Below the pieces are notes generated by a model. That model had not been told where the DNA came from. It searched no databases and was given only the letters and a program-made list of their open reading frames with translations. Below are positions 33,818 to 45,261 of a stretch of DNA of 64,000 nucleotides, piece after piece; position 1 is the first letter of the stretch; every line of letters starts with the position of its first letter. The DNA comes from Lojkania enalia (taxonomy: Eukaryota; Ascomycota; Dothideomycetes; Pleosporales): NCBI GenBank assembly GCA_010094045.1, contig ML986585.1, positions 405,196 to 469,195 on the forward strand, read 5' to 3'. Made by a program: the position numbers and the translations under genes.

Positions 33818-35522
33818 TTAAACCCACACAACCCGCCCATCTTTCTTACTCAGGTCTTTCGCTTTCTCGGGTTTCTCAATAACTTCTTCGTTATCCCTCC
33901 GAGGATTAACGCGCCAACTGGGACCATTACCCGCCTTACTGCCCCTTCCCTTCCAAGACGAAAATCTTCTAGGCCGTCCAGATACGGCTATACTATGCCT
34001 CCCACCACTCCCAAATCTCCATATGCCTTTCTTCCAGCCTCTCCATAAACAAGGCACAGCGCCACATCCAATGACCATCAAACAAAACAAAGCTCCGACC
34101 GAAGCTCCAACTCCGATACCCGTCTTTGCAAACGTAGACAACTCTCCTTTTTTTATGATGATAGTAGGCGTAGCTGTGATTTGCGATATCACCGTACTCA
34201 CTATTGTCACCGCGCTTTGTGGGACAGTTTGTGTATATGTTATTGTGGCTATCGGCGTTGCCATAACCGTAGCTACAAAGTTCGCGGTACTCAGGCTCCC
34301 CAAACTATTGATCGGCGCGACCGTATTCAAAATAGCTGCCCCGGCACCTGTATTTGTGTTTTGAAAAATGCATGTAGTGGGGATAGGATCCGCAGCAATG
34401 TTGCCGCTAACGAATACAACAAGCACAGCTGCATATCTGTAGTTGGTTAGGCTGTAGGGGCTAAACACTTGGGTGGGTGGTGGGTCTTACGCAGCGGTCG
34501 CAACAAATACATCTTGTCTCCTTGCGTTCGTTAACATAGCGATTGTCGCTGCGAATAGCACCGTAAAACAACCTAGCATTCCAAGCCTTTTCCGTATACT
34601 TGACACGAAATAAAGGCCAACGACAGCACCTACAAGGAATATCGCGATGCATATTGTGCTAACGAACGTTACTGCGAAAGCGATTCTCCTAGGGGAGGGG
34701 TAGTTGGAGGAAGTGTCCTATTTCCATCCGTTGGTATCTGGATGGAGGCTGTTGCCTGGATGGAGACTTACTTGGAAAATCGAAGCAAATTGACCCTCGA
34801 ATAGTTTGGTGAGGAGATCATCATCTTTCTTCCAAGACAAGGCACTGAGATCACTTTCGAACTCTTTCTTTGCCAGGTGTCCACCTCCATACTTTCTCAT
34901 TATCTGTCTTGTAGTATATAAATTCCTTAGACTGGGTCGTGCAAGGGACTGGATATTCATTGTTATCAAGATAGCATCGTCTGTGTGCATTAGCTTCTGC
35001 AGTACTTCCCCGGGGCAGCGCTGGTATCTTACAATACTGCCTAATTTTCTCCCGTAGCTCCCTATCCAGCTCCTCAATTCTATGTCCTCTACCCACCTTT
35101 TCCTCTTTCAGCCAGTAATCATCACACTGCTCATCACACAGCTTCTCAATCTCCTCCTCCAACCCCGCAATCTCATCCTGCATCACTAGCAAATTCCTCA
35201 GATTCACTCTATCAAAGCGTCTTAAGATCGTGGTCTGCTCATCTCTGCTCTCAGTTATGTGCTTAGCCACGCGAAACGTGCTCGCGGGCTTCCCCTTCAA
35301 GTTTTCAATTTTAGAAAATGTGTTTGTGGGGATAGGCGTGTGGTCGAGGCCTGGGCTGTCGGTAGAGTATCGCGATGTGCAATGAATTATTGGTGTAATC
35401 TTATCTTCTTCCGCCGAGGACATGGAAGATGTGGTGTGGATTGAAGAAATGCGATCATCGTCCATCGACGTCCGAGTTGAAATTGGCGACTCGTGATTGT
35501 CTTTTTCAATGTGCGGAGCCAT
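33818..35522 (-). CDS. DUF6594 membrane protein with extra C-terminal membrane-anchored extension
   Basis: Minus-strand exons 35522-35033, 34980-34772, 34717-34491 and 34436-33818 give 514 residues. The N-terminal 90 residues are Ser/Thr-rich and probably disordered. From about residue 95 the DUF6594 pattern starts: TTILRRFDRVNLRNLLVMQD, EIAGLEEEIEKLCDEQ, ELDRELREKIRQYYDAILIT and SLARPSLRNLYTTRQIM. Its usual membrane pair follows: RIAFAVTFVSTICIAIFLVG, then LGMLGCFTVLFAATIAMLTN, and a third segment TAAYAAVLVVFVSGN. DUF6594 proteins I know stop near there; this one continues about 190 residues with a Thr/Ile/Val-rich segment (ATPIATITYTQTVPQSAVTI), another membrane segment at about 414-439 (GIGVGASVGALFCLMVIGCG) and a basic cytosolic tail. 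Function of DUF6594 is unknown to me. All junctions close in phase. Confidence 0.82.
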
Positions 35523-36546
35523 TGCAATATCCTATGAATCATATTACGAATCACATATTATGGAGTAATTCTCAGCTTCTTCAGCGAGACGGATGGATGA
35601 TATGCTTTTTGTTGCGCGCGGGAGAGATGTGTGCATGATATCGAAGTATGCAACACAGCCCCCAGCCCTCAGAATCCGTAGCCAACAGGGAACTAAGAGA
35701 TAAGATTGACCAATGGAGAGAGGTGCAAGCCTGCGCTGCATGTGCCGAATATATGAGTAGTAGAACCCCGCGCCGGTGAACGGGCCAGGCGCATCCTTCG
35801 ACATGCGATGATTGGCGGGGGCGATCAGGCAGCAGCATTTCTTGACTAGTCGATACAAGACTTCTCAAAAAGTATTTGTAGGGTTCTCTGTAAGGCTTTT
35901 TTTCCTTTTTGGTTTTGTTTGGGCAATATATTGGCTAATTTATTGTACGACGTAATGGTGGGATGGAGAGTGAGCTACAATGTTTTGGTTAGAGGTGGAG
36001 TGGAGATACGTTCTGCAGGATAGCGCCACGCAACATTTGGAAATGTGCCGATTGGTTCACTACGAACGGAGAGACCATAGATGAAGAGCGTAGTAGCCTT
36101 GAAAATCGACAATAAGCTTCGATGTCCTGTAATAGGGGGTTATGAAAGCGCTCCTATTAATCGCCGCACGCGAATAGAACAAAAAAAAATGTTCAAGAAA
36201 ATGAACTAAAGGTAGATTCTTGATTCCATTCGGCATGTCCATTATAAATGCTGGCGAAGAAGTTCTCTTCACTATCTCCTTTCTATTTAGACTGAAAAAA
36301 GGTATATGTCCCGCAACGTCGCTCACCACAATCCCCAAGACCCTATATGGAAAGGGTCTTCTCCCAGAAAGGGTCTTGTACTAAAGCGAATGGCAGAGAT
36401 ATGTGCAACAATTTGATCGCATCAAGCATCCTCACACTAAACTAACACCAAGTGCAATCCTTTTTAGGTCTAGTATGCCCTGCGTCCACAGGTATACCTC
36501 CTAGCCTTATTATCATAGCCCGCAAGTATCCTGTTTACCATTAGTA
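35523..36546. other. Intergenic region, no supported gene
   Basis: About 1 kb upstream of the DUF6594 gene and downstream of the small secreted peptide. AT-rich in its centre; open frames at 35544-35868 and 36060-36338 have no recognisable motif. Confidence 0.45.
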
Positions 36547-36735
36547 TTATGGCATTCGCGAATTTGTTTTTCCTCGACATGCCTTCAAGCACCTGTAGTA
36601 AATCTTAAAGCAGTCCTGACTGCAGATTTGTGAATGGTCAATGCCGAAGTCAATGTTGTCGGTTGTGTCCGCCTCGGTTGGTATGGCGGTAGCCAAGGTG
36701 GTAAGGGTTGTGATGAAGAGGAGGGACAACTTCAT
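36547..36735 (-). CDS. Very small secreted cysteine peptide
   Basis: Single-exon frame of 62 residues starting with ATG at 36735. Residues 1-18 form a clear signal peptide (MKLSLLFITTLTTLATAIPT). The mature part of about 42 residues has four cysteines at 38, 42, 49 and 53, spaced C-x3-C-x6-C-x3-C (CSQDCFKIYYRCLKAC), compatible with a disulfide-pinned helical hairpin. The leader upstream of the ATG (CTCCCAACTCTTTATAATCACAATAG-like, read on the minus strand) resembles a fungal 5' leader. It stands alone in a gene-poor stretch. No family is recognised; a secreted signalling, antimicrobial or effector role is speculation. Expression data would decide whether it is real. Confidence 0.5.
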   Translation of the reverse strand: MKLSLLFITTLTTLATAIPTEADTTDNIDFGIDHSQICSQDCFKIYYRCLKACRGKTNSRMP

Positions 36736-38621
36736 TGTGGTATACTATTGTGATTATAAAGAGTTGGGAGTGTGGTGTTAATAGAATGAAGCTGAACAAA
36801 ATTGTGGGGTTGGGAGTTGGGAAGAAGAAGATTGTCGATTGAGGTTGCCGACTTTAAATGCTTTAAAGGGGCACACAGAAAAGAGTCTCGTGGTTTCGAA
36901 ACTAGTACGATGCTCTCTAGAAACTTCGGTGTGTGTTTCGGCCTGGAGTTGGTTCGATAATGATAAAGGATCACAAAACAGGCTATCTCCGGGAACGAGA
37001 TCTTATCACCTGAAGGTCTTTTCATCCATCCAATATAATTTCTAATCCTAACTTTCTGTATTCCAATTCGGGTCGAGGCCTTGAATAGACTAGCTAGAAA
37101 ACAACTAGCATGGTGCGATTTCCAGGTATTGACGTCCCGCCGTCTTCACCTTAAATGTCCTCCACTGACACAATCCCATGAAGGTGTCACGAGCAATACC
37201 GCTTCTTTTAAATGTTCCACAGGGCCCAATTTCGATTTTAGGTGCGTACTAGAGTCATCGGTGTAACAGAGCTCGAGATCTTTGCTCCATCCTGAGGCCA
37301 GGGTACCGTAGTGTCTGGCTTAAGCAAAGAGTGATTGCACGAATTCCTTAGCAGTTTCGACGATCTTCTTTCGTTCATACATCGAGCCTATAATGGCAAT
37401 GGAAGGTCAGTTTCCTTAGTTGAATTTTCCTATTGAAGCACCCCTTAGATCCTAAAGCTGCCACCCTAGTATACCCACATATTCTAAGACAACCGGTCGC
37501 CAAACCCGTCTACCAAGCTGCTCTCACCGCCACATACCCTATCCATCCTTTTTAGGCTTCTGTTGCATATCCTTCTCCATAATCACTTGCATTTGGCACA
37601 TTCCGATCTGCAGTTCTACTTGGCACAAATCATATCTTTGCACATATCATAGCACTCCTTGCTTCAGATAGGGAACCAGAAATACTGCAGTAGTTTATCA
37701 GCCCATGAAATTTCGAACATCATAAGTTAGAATAACGCGCGTAAATGTATTGAAACTCGTGCTTCTTCCAGGGTTTTTCATTGCAAGTGTCACCGTAACT
37801 CTCTTAATTGTCGAAAGAAGGTATTATATCAACTAGATCAGCGATCGCGATGACGATGAGGCCAATGGTAAGAAGATGGCTGAGCTTGATGGGTGATTGA
37901 TGAGATTTGGGCTGGAGAAGGGGATCTGCGATTCCAAAGTTGTTATGGGACCAGAGGAACTTTACAAACAGAATGAAGTTGTTCAAAACAGAAAGACGGG
38001 GTTTATTTCCCGGCTCACCGTAGAGATGAGAATGAAGGTGTGGCTATCACAAATCATGATATTCATTCATAAATGCAGTAAGTTGGTCTACTGAAATTTT
38101 TTTTTTTTGAAATCCAAAAATTCACTTCAGAAAAATAAGAGATGAAATTTGTAAGGTTATATGTATGGCATTATCTCTATTAAGGATCAGCCCTGATATC
38201 ATGTGATACTAGGACAGGCAGTGTAAATACCCTTGATCCTACATAGATATGAATCAACACAGTTTTTCCTTTCCATATGCTCCAATACTTTATAGAAATT
38301 ACCAAAAGGCGAGAGCATATATCTATCCAGTCACAAGCTCTAACATTGTCCATGCATACTCCACCATTTCGTAGTTCCCGAAGACCCACATGCGCCGACC
38401 GGATTAAGCCATGCAACTTCTACAATGCAACCAATTGTCCATGCATTATCTACATGAGTGTTTACACTCTTCCTCCTCGTTTTCCGATTTCGGGCGACGC
38501 GGTAGAGACTCCTATGAGCATGAATTCGCAAGGGTGGTGAGAGCAGTGAAAAGGAGAAAGGAGATTCTCGTAATGGAGAATGGGAGCTTCTTCTAGTTGT
38601 GTAGTCGGGATAAATATTTTG

Positions 38622-38650
38622 TTTTTTTTTTTTTTTTGGGGGGGGGGGGG
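38622..38650. repeat. T16G13 homopolymer junction
   Basis: Sixteen T followed by thirteen G. On the minus strand this is a C run then an A run. Could be a real simple repeat or an assembly/sequencing weak point. Confidence 0.85.
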
Positions 38651-40067
38651 TTTGTGGTTGCAAAAAAGTCGGTATTCGATTCTGGGCTTTGTATAGGGTT
38701 ATCTATACCGTTTATGTGGCAAACACATGATGGGGGGAATGTTGATCATAGCGTCTGGAGAGATTATGCGGTATAGTTGGAGAGCATTAGTCTCAGTAGC
38801 TAGTTCAAGAAATCCTGAATGGAAAATTAAAATGAACTTTAGGGGAAGGAACCTAGCTATACTAAGGGTGCTGGTCGATTCCCTTGGGACCTAATGTGAT
38901 TGCGAAAGTGGTAAGCCCTTTGGAGAACGCTCGTACTATAGATAAGGCTTCTTATGCAAAATAAGGCGTTAATTTAGATACTATGTTGACTCGCGTAACT
39001 TATAGTAGAGGCTATTCTGATAAGAGTACTGAATCATACGATCTGACATTTCCTTGTACAGTCATCGTTCCCTGCCTTGAAATATTTCGTGTACTTTGAT
39101 TGTCCTGACCTCGGGGTCTATAATTAATTTATGTGCGATGTGGCGCTGCCTCAGGCCAATGCGTCTGCAGTAGAAATAGCTGAACAGAGAAATAGAAAAG
39201 ATATGTCCAGGACATTTGATAGAAGTACACGCAAAATGTATGTACTTTGAAGGGTTCAGAGGGTGCATCCGTGTGTCCCTAAATGAATTTCTAATTCATC
39301 CAGCGTATTACAAGCGGTTAAACTGACAGGTTGGTAATGCAAATAGTGAAGATTCCACACTACCGGATAGGTCTGCCTAGCGAAACCTGACAGGTTTCAA
39401 CGGTTGCAACATTTTTTGTACTCTGCACAACACTATTTCGGAAATGGCTCGCTTCCCCGGCTACACCTTACCCACTATTGTCTCTCCTACATCTTGCTGA
39501 TGTTGTGTCTAGACGCTAGTTGAGTTGGGCGAATTTCGCACCGTAGGCTCGCATGGTGTGATTTGCATCCGGGTCCACTGTATCTCGTCCGGTTAGCACT
39601 AGTTTTGAAAAACGGTGTATACGACGTCGGATATTTCCGATAGGATTTACTATACGAAAGGTACGTGGTCATTTTTTGGGACATTCTTGCCTCCCAAGGA
39701 AGCTCCCTGATAAGCAATCACTAAAAAGTTTTATACATTCCCACGAACGCTTTAAAGGTGCGTTTTAACTCTCTTGTTCATCATTCGCGCTAACCTCAGA
39801 TATATCGCGGCCCGAAATCTCAGAATCGTTTCCAAGGTGCCATATATTTTTCCTCTATTGCCGATCTACTAGCCTAATTAAAACTTTGGTTAGCGAGACG
39901 ACTCGATATTGAACATTAGTTGAACGATCATATTCTCTCAGGTGGGATTCGAAGGTGTGCCGTCCTTGAATTGGTCTAAGACTAGTCACCGGAGAAGTGC
40001 CAGTTGAGTAGTCTTTAGGGCATGTTGCCTTGAACTGGTGAATATCTGAAGTCTGGTGATTAAGTGT

Positions 40068-40388
40068 CTACCCGGCACAAAGTTGCGGATTCGTATTGTT
40101 TAACCAATCTAGCAAGGAACGAGGGCGTACCTTATTTGACGGATGAGGCCTTTCGTGAGCCGTTTTATTTAGGTTGTCCGCCCTTGAAGATTTGATGTTG
40201 ATGCAATCTTCATTCGACAAAAGGCCGTTGAGTAATGCGCTACTATCACGTACTAGCGCTAAATCGAAGGGAATAGGGCCAGAAACATTCGGCAGCTGTG
40301 TATACCTAGATAGCCTTTTTTCTGTCTTGTTTTTCAAGTACACTGGAAATCTCCGATCAATGTTTATCTGATTATCGAAGGTTTTCAT
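40068..40388 (-). pseudogene. Possible ankyrin-repeat-like gene fragment
   Basis: Minus-strand open frame of about 106 codons containing SGPIPFDLALVRDSSALLNG, INIKSSRADNLNKTAHERPH and RSLLDWLNNTNPQLCAG. The order TPFDLAL..LLNxLLS..D.IN...D..NKTA.H....(V)RSLLDW.N.NP resembles one and a half ankyrin repeats with the core helices partly scrambled. No start exon, partner exon or neighbouring repeats are visible, so I read it as a relic of a longer gene. This is pattern recognition only and uncertain. Confidence 0.25.
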
Positions 40389-40997
40389 GTCCTTGCGCTG
40401 GTCTGGTGCTGAATTTCGGGAAGAACTATCCCTAGTGAGCCTTGAATAAACAGATCTGGTCGCTTGAAGGTAAGAGCGATGAGGATATTATAATATATGA
40501 GCATGACTTTGTAATGAATAACATGGAGACGAAGATTAACTATGAGTTTCGGGCTCTTAGGAGGTGATCAATTGCTTCTACGAGGTTTGGATAGGCTGCA
40601 GTCAAATAGATTCATACATGTCCTAGATCATGGTCAAGCTTAGCTTGTATTTTGTGTTCGCAATTGCCCATAGGTACGGTGGTACGACTCTTAAAGTCAC
40701 GTGCGGCGTTGTATCAGTGCCGTAGGAAGTAGTCGCAATGTACGTTTGCTAAAAACTATGGCGAGGAAAAAGCCAATGAGTCAACCGATAGAGCGTTACC
40801 TTACGGAAAACATGGTTGCCTTGCTGCTCACGTGCACTCTCAGCCGCAACCGTATCTCGTATTAATAATTTGGCTGCCTTGGGACATATTCCCCTGAGAG
40901 ATTACATCTAAAAGCACCCAATTCTGATGAAGGCTTGATCCTCATAGCAATTCCGTCTCAAACGCCGACATACCATGGGCATTCATTGGTCGCAAGA

Positions 40998-41940
40998 ATG
41001 GCCGAGCGAACCAACACGGACGGTACTTCCACCCAAACCGCCAAAATCAACGAGTCTGCTGCGAAAAGCCTTCCCATCAAGAACCGAGTTTCGATGTTCG
41101 AGCCAAGACTGTAAAGGTGCCGAGAAAGCCGTCCAAAGAATTCAAAGCAGCTAAATAGCCGATCATTCCAGAGCTAGTTTTCTGGATCTGCCAGCCGAAC
41201 TGCGGAATAACATATACTCGCGCATTCTGCTCTGTGAAGAGTATGTTAGACTAACGCCGATAAATCCCACCAAAGTCCCAGACTTGGTCCTTCTGCGAGT
41301 CTGCAAGCAGATCCACGATGAAGCATCCAGCATCTTCTATGCCGCGAATTCTTTCTATTGCCAACTAGTTCGGAACGTGAGATTGCGCTGCTGCAATACC
41401 ATTGTGTACCCGGCCATGAACGACATATATACACCACCTATGGCCTATAAGACTGTCTCACAAGCAAATGAGGGTGATCGAAGGATTTCGTGGGATAAGG
41501 ACATCCTCTTTCCGGCTCCGCGGTATCACATTTTTCTCACGCGCCTAACCATCGACGTGAAAATCTGTATGAGGTGCATAGATTTAGACCATTCGCAAAC
41601 AAAAGGCCCAGCAATCCAAAACCGCATACGACAGTGTGATAATGCTATGAGAATGCCAATATCATTTCTGCGGAATGAAGACAAGTCTCGGCACGTGCTT
41701 GGCGATGACCGAATTGCTATGAAAGCTGGGGAAGGTGTCGTCCAGCTCCTGTCCGGCGTCTTCGAAAGGATAAAGCTACTATGGATGCAAAAAAACAGTG
41801 AATGGGAGGGCAGTTTCATTGGAGCGCCGCATGACTGGGACGCCACGGAATTCAACTATGTCTTCAGCTTCCACGAAGAGGAAGACGACGAGCTTGCTAC
41901 GAAGGCGGCCTGGAGGAGATGGAATCAGAGCGGGAGATAG
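40998..41940 (+). CDS. F-box-like fungal protein, 5' structure uncertain
   Basis: The main exon, about 41159-41940, encodes RASFLDLPAELRNNIYSRIL, the LxLPAELRNxIY opening of fungal F-box/DUF7730-like proteins, then LLRVCKQIHDEASSIFYAAN, the second hallmark of this family, and an acidic C-terminus ending RRWNQSGR. That exon has no ATG in frame. A plausible first exon is ATG 40998 to 41022 (MAERTNTD) joined through a GTACTT donor and an AAATAG acceptor at 41158, giving 268 residues. Without that splice the upstream ATG frame ends in TAA at 41110-41112. The donor is weak, so either the model or the gene is defective. Role unknown; possibly SCF substrate recognition. Confidence 0.55.
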
Positions 41941-42494
41941 AATCACTACGACTCAAAAAAAAAGAAAAAAAAAGAATTAAAATAAAAGGCTGGGCTTCAT
42001 TGGTACATGGGCTGGGATCTTGCACTTGACCACAAGAGTGAAAATTCGGAGATAAGTGGCTCGCAAGTTCACCGATCGCCAACCATAAGTGGTGGCCTTG
42101 GCACGTGACTAAGTTACAATTCATTCCTGGTGGCACTCTAATGCGCCACACAGCCCCATAAATCACGCCTTAGCCGCTGACGCGTTTCCGGCTTTTGAAG
42201 GAAATAATGGGGCGGGGTTTGAAGCACCTCACTTACGCTTGCTCCCTATGCGCTTGTTTCAAGAGCAATCGGGCTTGTCGAGTGGTGTAGTGATGTCATA
42301 GCTGTCAAATAGATCGAATTGGGCCTGCCTTGTCCTCTTCCCGCACCATCATAGCTTCTTAGGCAAGGTACGCGGCCGCCGTCGCCGAAAAAATTGTTGT
42401 GACGCATGTAGTAAATGCGAAATTGGCGAAATAAGTATTGCCTCTCTCCCCGTCCCTCTTTCAGTTTCTGTCCCTACCGCAGTTGAGCGCCTGC
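41941..42494. other. Intergenic region
   Basis: About 550 bases with A-rich runs just after 41940 and the promoter of the GH79 gene. A CACGTGAC box lies at about 42101-42108. No gene supported. Confidence 0.45.
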
Positions 42495-44410
42495 ATGAGA
42501 ATGCTCCATTCGTTTTACATCCCGCTATGCTTGTCATTTGCGGGATACTCTCTCGCTCAGACTTCGCTCTCTCTTTCTCCAGCGCCAAGGGCCTCGAATG
42601 CTGCCGTATCCCTTCCTCTTGACCCATCATTCGCCGGTTTTGGTATAGAACCGTCCAATCTCTTCTCCTTTACTGGCCATGAAGACCCAAATGACTTCTC
42701 GATACAACTAATGCAGAACCTTGCGGATTACTCAGGCACAGCGCCGCATATTCGACTCGGAGGGAACACGCAAGATTACATGATCTTTGATGAGTCGTAC
42801 GATGCGTACGATTGGAAGAGTAATCCAGACTCCACCGCACAAGGAACTATAGCGGCGGACTCGATGCTTATAGGAGCGGGGTATTTCAAATCATTGGACC
42901 GGTTCCCTGGGGGCACACCTATAACATTTGGGCTAAACCTCGCATATCAAGGCTCAGACTACAATGAGACCATTGTCCGGATGGCACAGGCAGCCGTAGA
43001 GGGAATGAACAATGTCAAATTGGTTTCGTTCGAAATTGGAAATGAACCCGATTTGTGGTTGGAAAACAATTTTCGAAGCGCGCCGTGGAATGGTCAAGTC
43101 TACACTAACCAGTTTCTCCAACGCGCTGAGGTATTATACAACGAGGTATTGAAGCCTGCCGGGTTGCCGTCTCGTTTTTTTGAGCCTCCCGCAACTGCAT
43201 CGACGATTGGTACGACCTTCGAGATCGAGATGCTTGTCCAGGACGGGATGATTGAACCAGTCAATGGGAATGATTATGTCGTTTGTTGGAACCAGCATGA
43301 CTACTATTACTGTATGTATTACTCCTGAAGGGATTCTCTGGTTCATCCTGACACGTTGTAGTCATTGGTGTAACCCAGAGGCCAATTACACTAACCGATC
43401 TATTGCGTTTTGACAGCACTAATGAGCAATTTGCTTACTGGGAGCAGCAGATTGGTATAGCTCTTGATACTGGCTTACCGTATGCTTTACGAGAAATGAG
43501 CTCCGTAGGCCCTATCGGCATGCACGGAGTTAGCGATACATTTGCAGCTTCTCTGTGGACACTTAACTTCTTTCTATATATGGCAACATTGAATGTTTCA
43601 TCTGTTCAGATGCACATGACCGACAACTCGAACGCTAGCGCGTGGCAGCCAATCAACATGTACGGCAACGACCCGTTTGTAAGGCCGCAGTACTATGCTC
43701 ACGCGGCAATGGCGCAAATTATCGGCAATGGGAACGGTACAACTCAGATTGGCGAGCTCGACGTTAGTGGAGTATCTGTGGATTACAATGGCGTCCTCCG
43801 GGCATACCCTGTGTATGCAGGTGGAGAGCTACAAGCTATGGTTCTGCTCAACGGGAAACAAGCCAATGCTTCTCAATCAAACAAAGACAGCTTTACCTTC
43901 ACTGTGAATTTTGGAAAATCCAATGGGAACCAAGATGTTTTCATTTCGTACCTTACGGCCGACGGTGCAGATTCCCTTTCTGGAACAACGTTCAACGGTG
44001 TAGAGTTCTCCAACGATGACGGTAAGCCGAGGACTGTTGATGATTCGGTGACCATTCTTCGCACCTCGTCTTCGGGCTCTGTGGTGGTTAAGGTCCGCGA
44101 TTCGCAGGCGGCTGTTGTAAATATAGGGTCGCTTCTAGGCAGCAACACCGTCCTTACCAATGGAACCACCTCAAATAAGAAGAGCAGCGCCGGGCCTACG
44201 CGAACTCAAGGAGCTAATACTGCAATTCTCACCAGTATCGCGACGACGACGCTGGCGGTGGCAAGTTCAGTTGTTGAGGGCGGAGAAGTCGCCCAAGAGA
44301 CAGGGAACGCAGAATCTGCCGGTGAAACTATAGACGGTAGAGGAAGAATTCTATGGGCAATGGTTGTATGCTTGATGGCTGTCATGACTGGATTCGTATA
44401 TTTGGCATAA
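42495..44410 (+). CDS. Secreted GH79-family glycoside hydrolase (beta-glucuronidase-like) with hydrophobic C-terminal anchor
   Basis: Exons 42495-43311 and 43362-44410 give 621 residues; the junction reads HDYYYFIGVTQRP. The ATG at 42495 opens a signal peptide (MRMLHSFYIPLCLSFAGYSL). The barrel shows FAGFGIEPSNLFSFTGHEDP, APHIRLGGNTQDYMIF and FEIGNEPDLW, where Glu (about 183) in NEP is the predicted acid/base. The nucleophile candidate is Glu 317 in YALREMSSVGP. A C-terminal beta domain of the GH79C type follows (QAMVLLNGKQANASQSNKDS). The protein ends in a Ser/Thr-rich linker and a hydrophobic tail (ILWAMVVCLMAVMTGFVYLA), fitting a GPI anchor or membrane segment. Related fungal enzymes remove glucuronic acid from arabinogalactan-type glycans; the substrate here is inferred only. 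Confidence 0.9.
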
Positions 44411-44820
44411 AGCGAGCGTTTGATGGCTGCATGACGCAAATGGGTTTGGACTACGGGAGCGATTATGATTATACCACATGGGCATTTGGATAACTTCTGA
44501 AGAGCATTATTTTACTGCATCTGCATCGATATTCGTCGTCATGCATCAGTGGGCAAAGTATGAATCGACAACTGAGATTGAACAAATCCACGGTGTTCTT
44601 GCTGAGGTGTTTCCACGGTTCTGCAGTCGCTGTTTTGATCTAGCTCCGACTCATCTATTTCGTTGTCCCTAGGTCTTCGCTATTACCAATCCCTGGGTCC
44701 ACTTTACTGTTGAGAAGTAGGGGTCTCAACCAATGGCGTTGTACATATACTGCCCGTCAACATTCATATCATCACAACAACAAAGCCTCCTGTAAACTTC
44801 GCCTCATTCTCCAAAACACA
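44411..44820. other. Intergenic region
   Basis: About 410 bases; the last 60 bases before 44821 are A/C-rich with ACAACAACAAAG and CCAAAACACA, like a fungal 5' leader. No other gene. Confidence 0.45.
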
Positions 44821-45261
44821 ATGGCCAGAATCCTTGCGATTAATTATTGTGATCGGCAAGAAGCCTCAAGAAACCGCTATTGTCAAAAAATCCGTACCCC
44901 TGTAGCAAAAGAGTCCTTAGCCATGGATACCCCATTTTTCGTCCAACATGCCATATACATGCAGCTAGAGTCCAACGGACAACCCAGCCTGCAATATGAT
45001 GTCTTCGATCGCGTCCAATTAACCTCACCATCCGCCTATCCCAAATGCTACAAAGTATCTAGCAAAAAAACCCTTGCACCACCACTGCGCCCCTCGCTCT
45101 TTCCCCCTTACCGTCTCTGCGGCACGCTCGACCCTCCACTAGAATGCACGTCCAAATGCATGTCTCCGGACCCCGACGAGGTTCCGCCACCAACGCCGCC
45201 GCCGACTCCACCACCCTCGCCAACTACACCACGGCTCTTGAATGCGGGAGTCTTGGATTAG
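44821..45261 (+). CDS. Small hypothetical protein with proline-rich tail
   Basis: Single-exon frame of 146 residues from ATG 44821 (MARILAINYCDRQEASRNRY), chosen because an A/C-rich leader precedes it; the frame opens further upstream without such a leader. The body has no recognised domain (AMDTPFFVQHAIYMQLESNG, QYDVFDRVQLTSPSAYPKCY), six scattered cysteines and no signal peptide. The C-terminus is PPPTPPPTPPPSPTTP. The codon pattern is plausible but no homologue is recalled. It may be lineage-specific. Confidence 0.4.
   Translation: MARILAINYCDRQEASRNRYCQKIRTPVAKESLAMDTPFFVQHAIYMQLESNGQPSLQYDVFDRVQLTSPSAYPKCYKVSSKKTLAPPLRPSLFPPYRLCGTLDPPLECTSKCMSPDPDEVPPPTPPPTPPPSPTTPRLLNAGVLD

Larger units (their letters stand above)
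36736..40997. other. Gene-poor, AT-rich 4.2-kb stretch
   Basis: No intact gene seen on either strand. It includes a T16G13 homopolymer junction at 38622-38650, other T runs near 38097-38108, and a possible ankyrin-type gene relic at 40068-40388 listed separately. The remaining frames are short and motif-free. The stretch looks like decayed accessory sequence rather than a long promoter. Confidence 0.5.

Noticed and set aside
39930..39970. Minus-strand tRNA T-arm-like TTCGAATCC
   Set aside because: Flanking bases do not form the 5-bp T stem and no A-box is found upstream.
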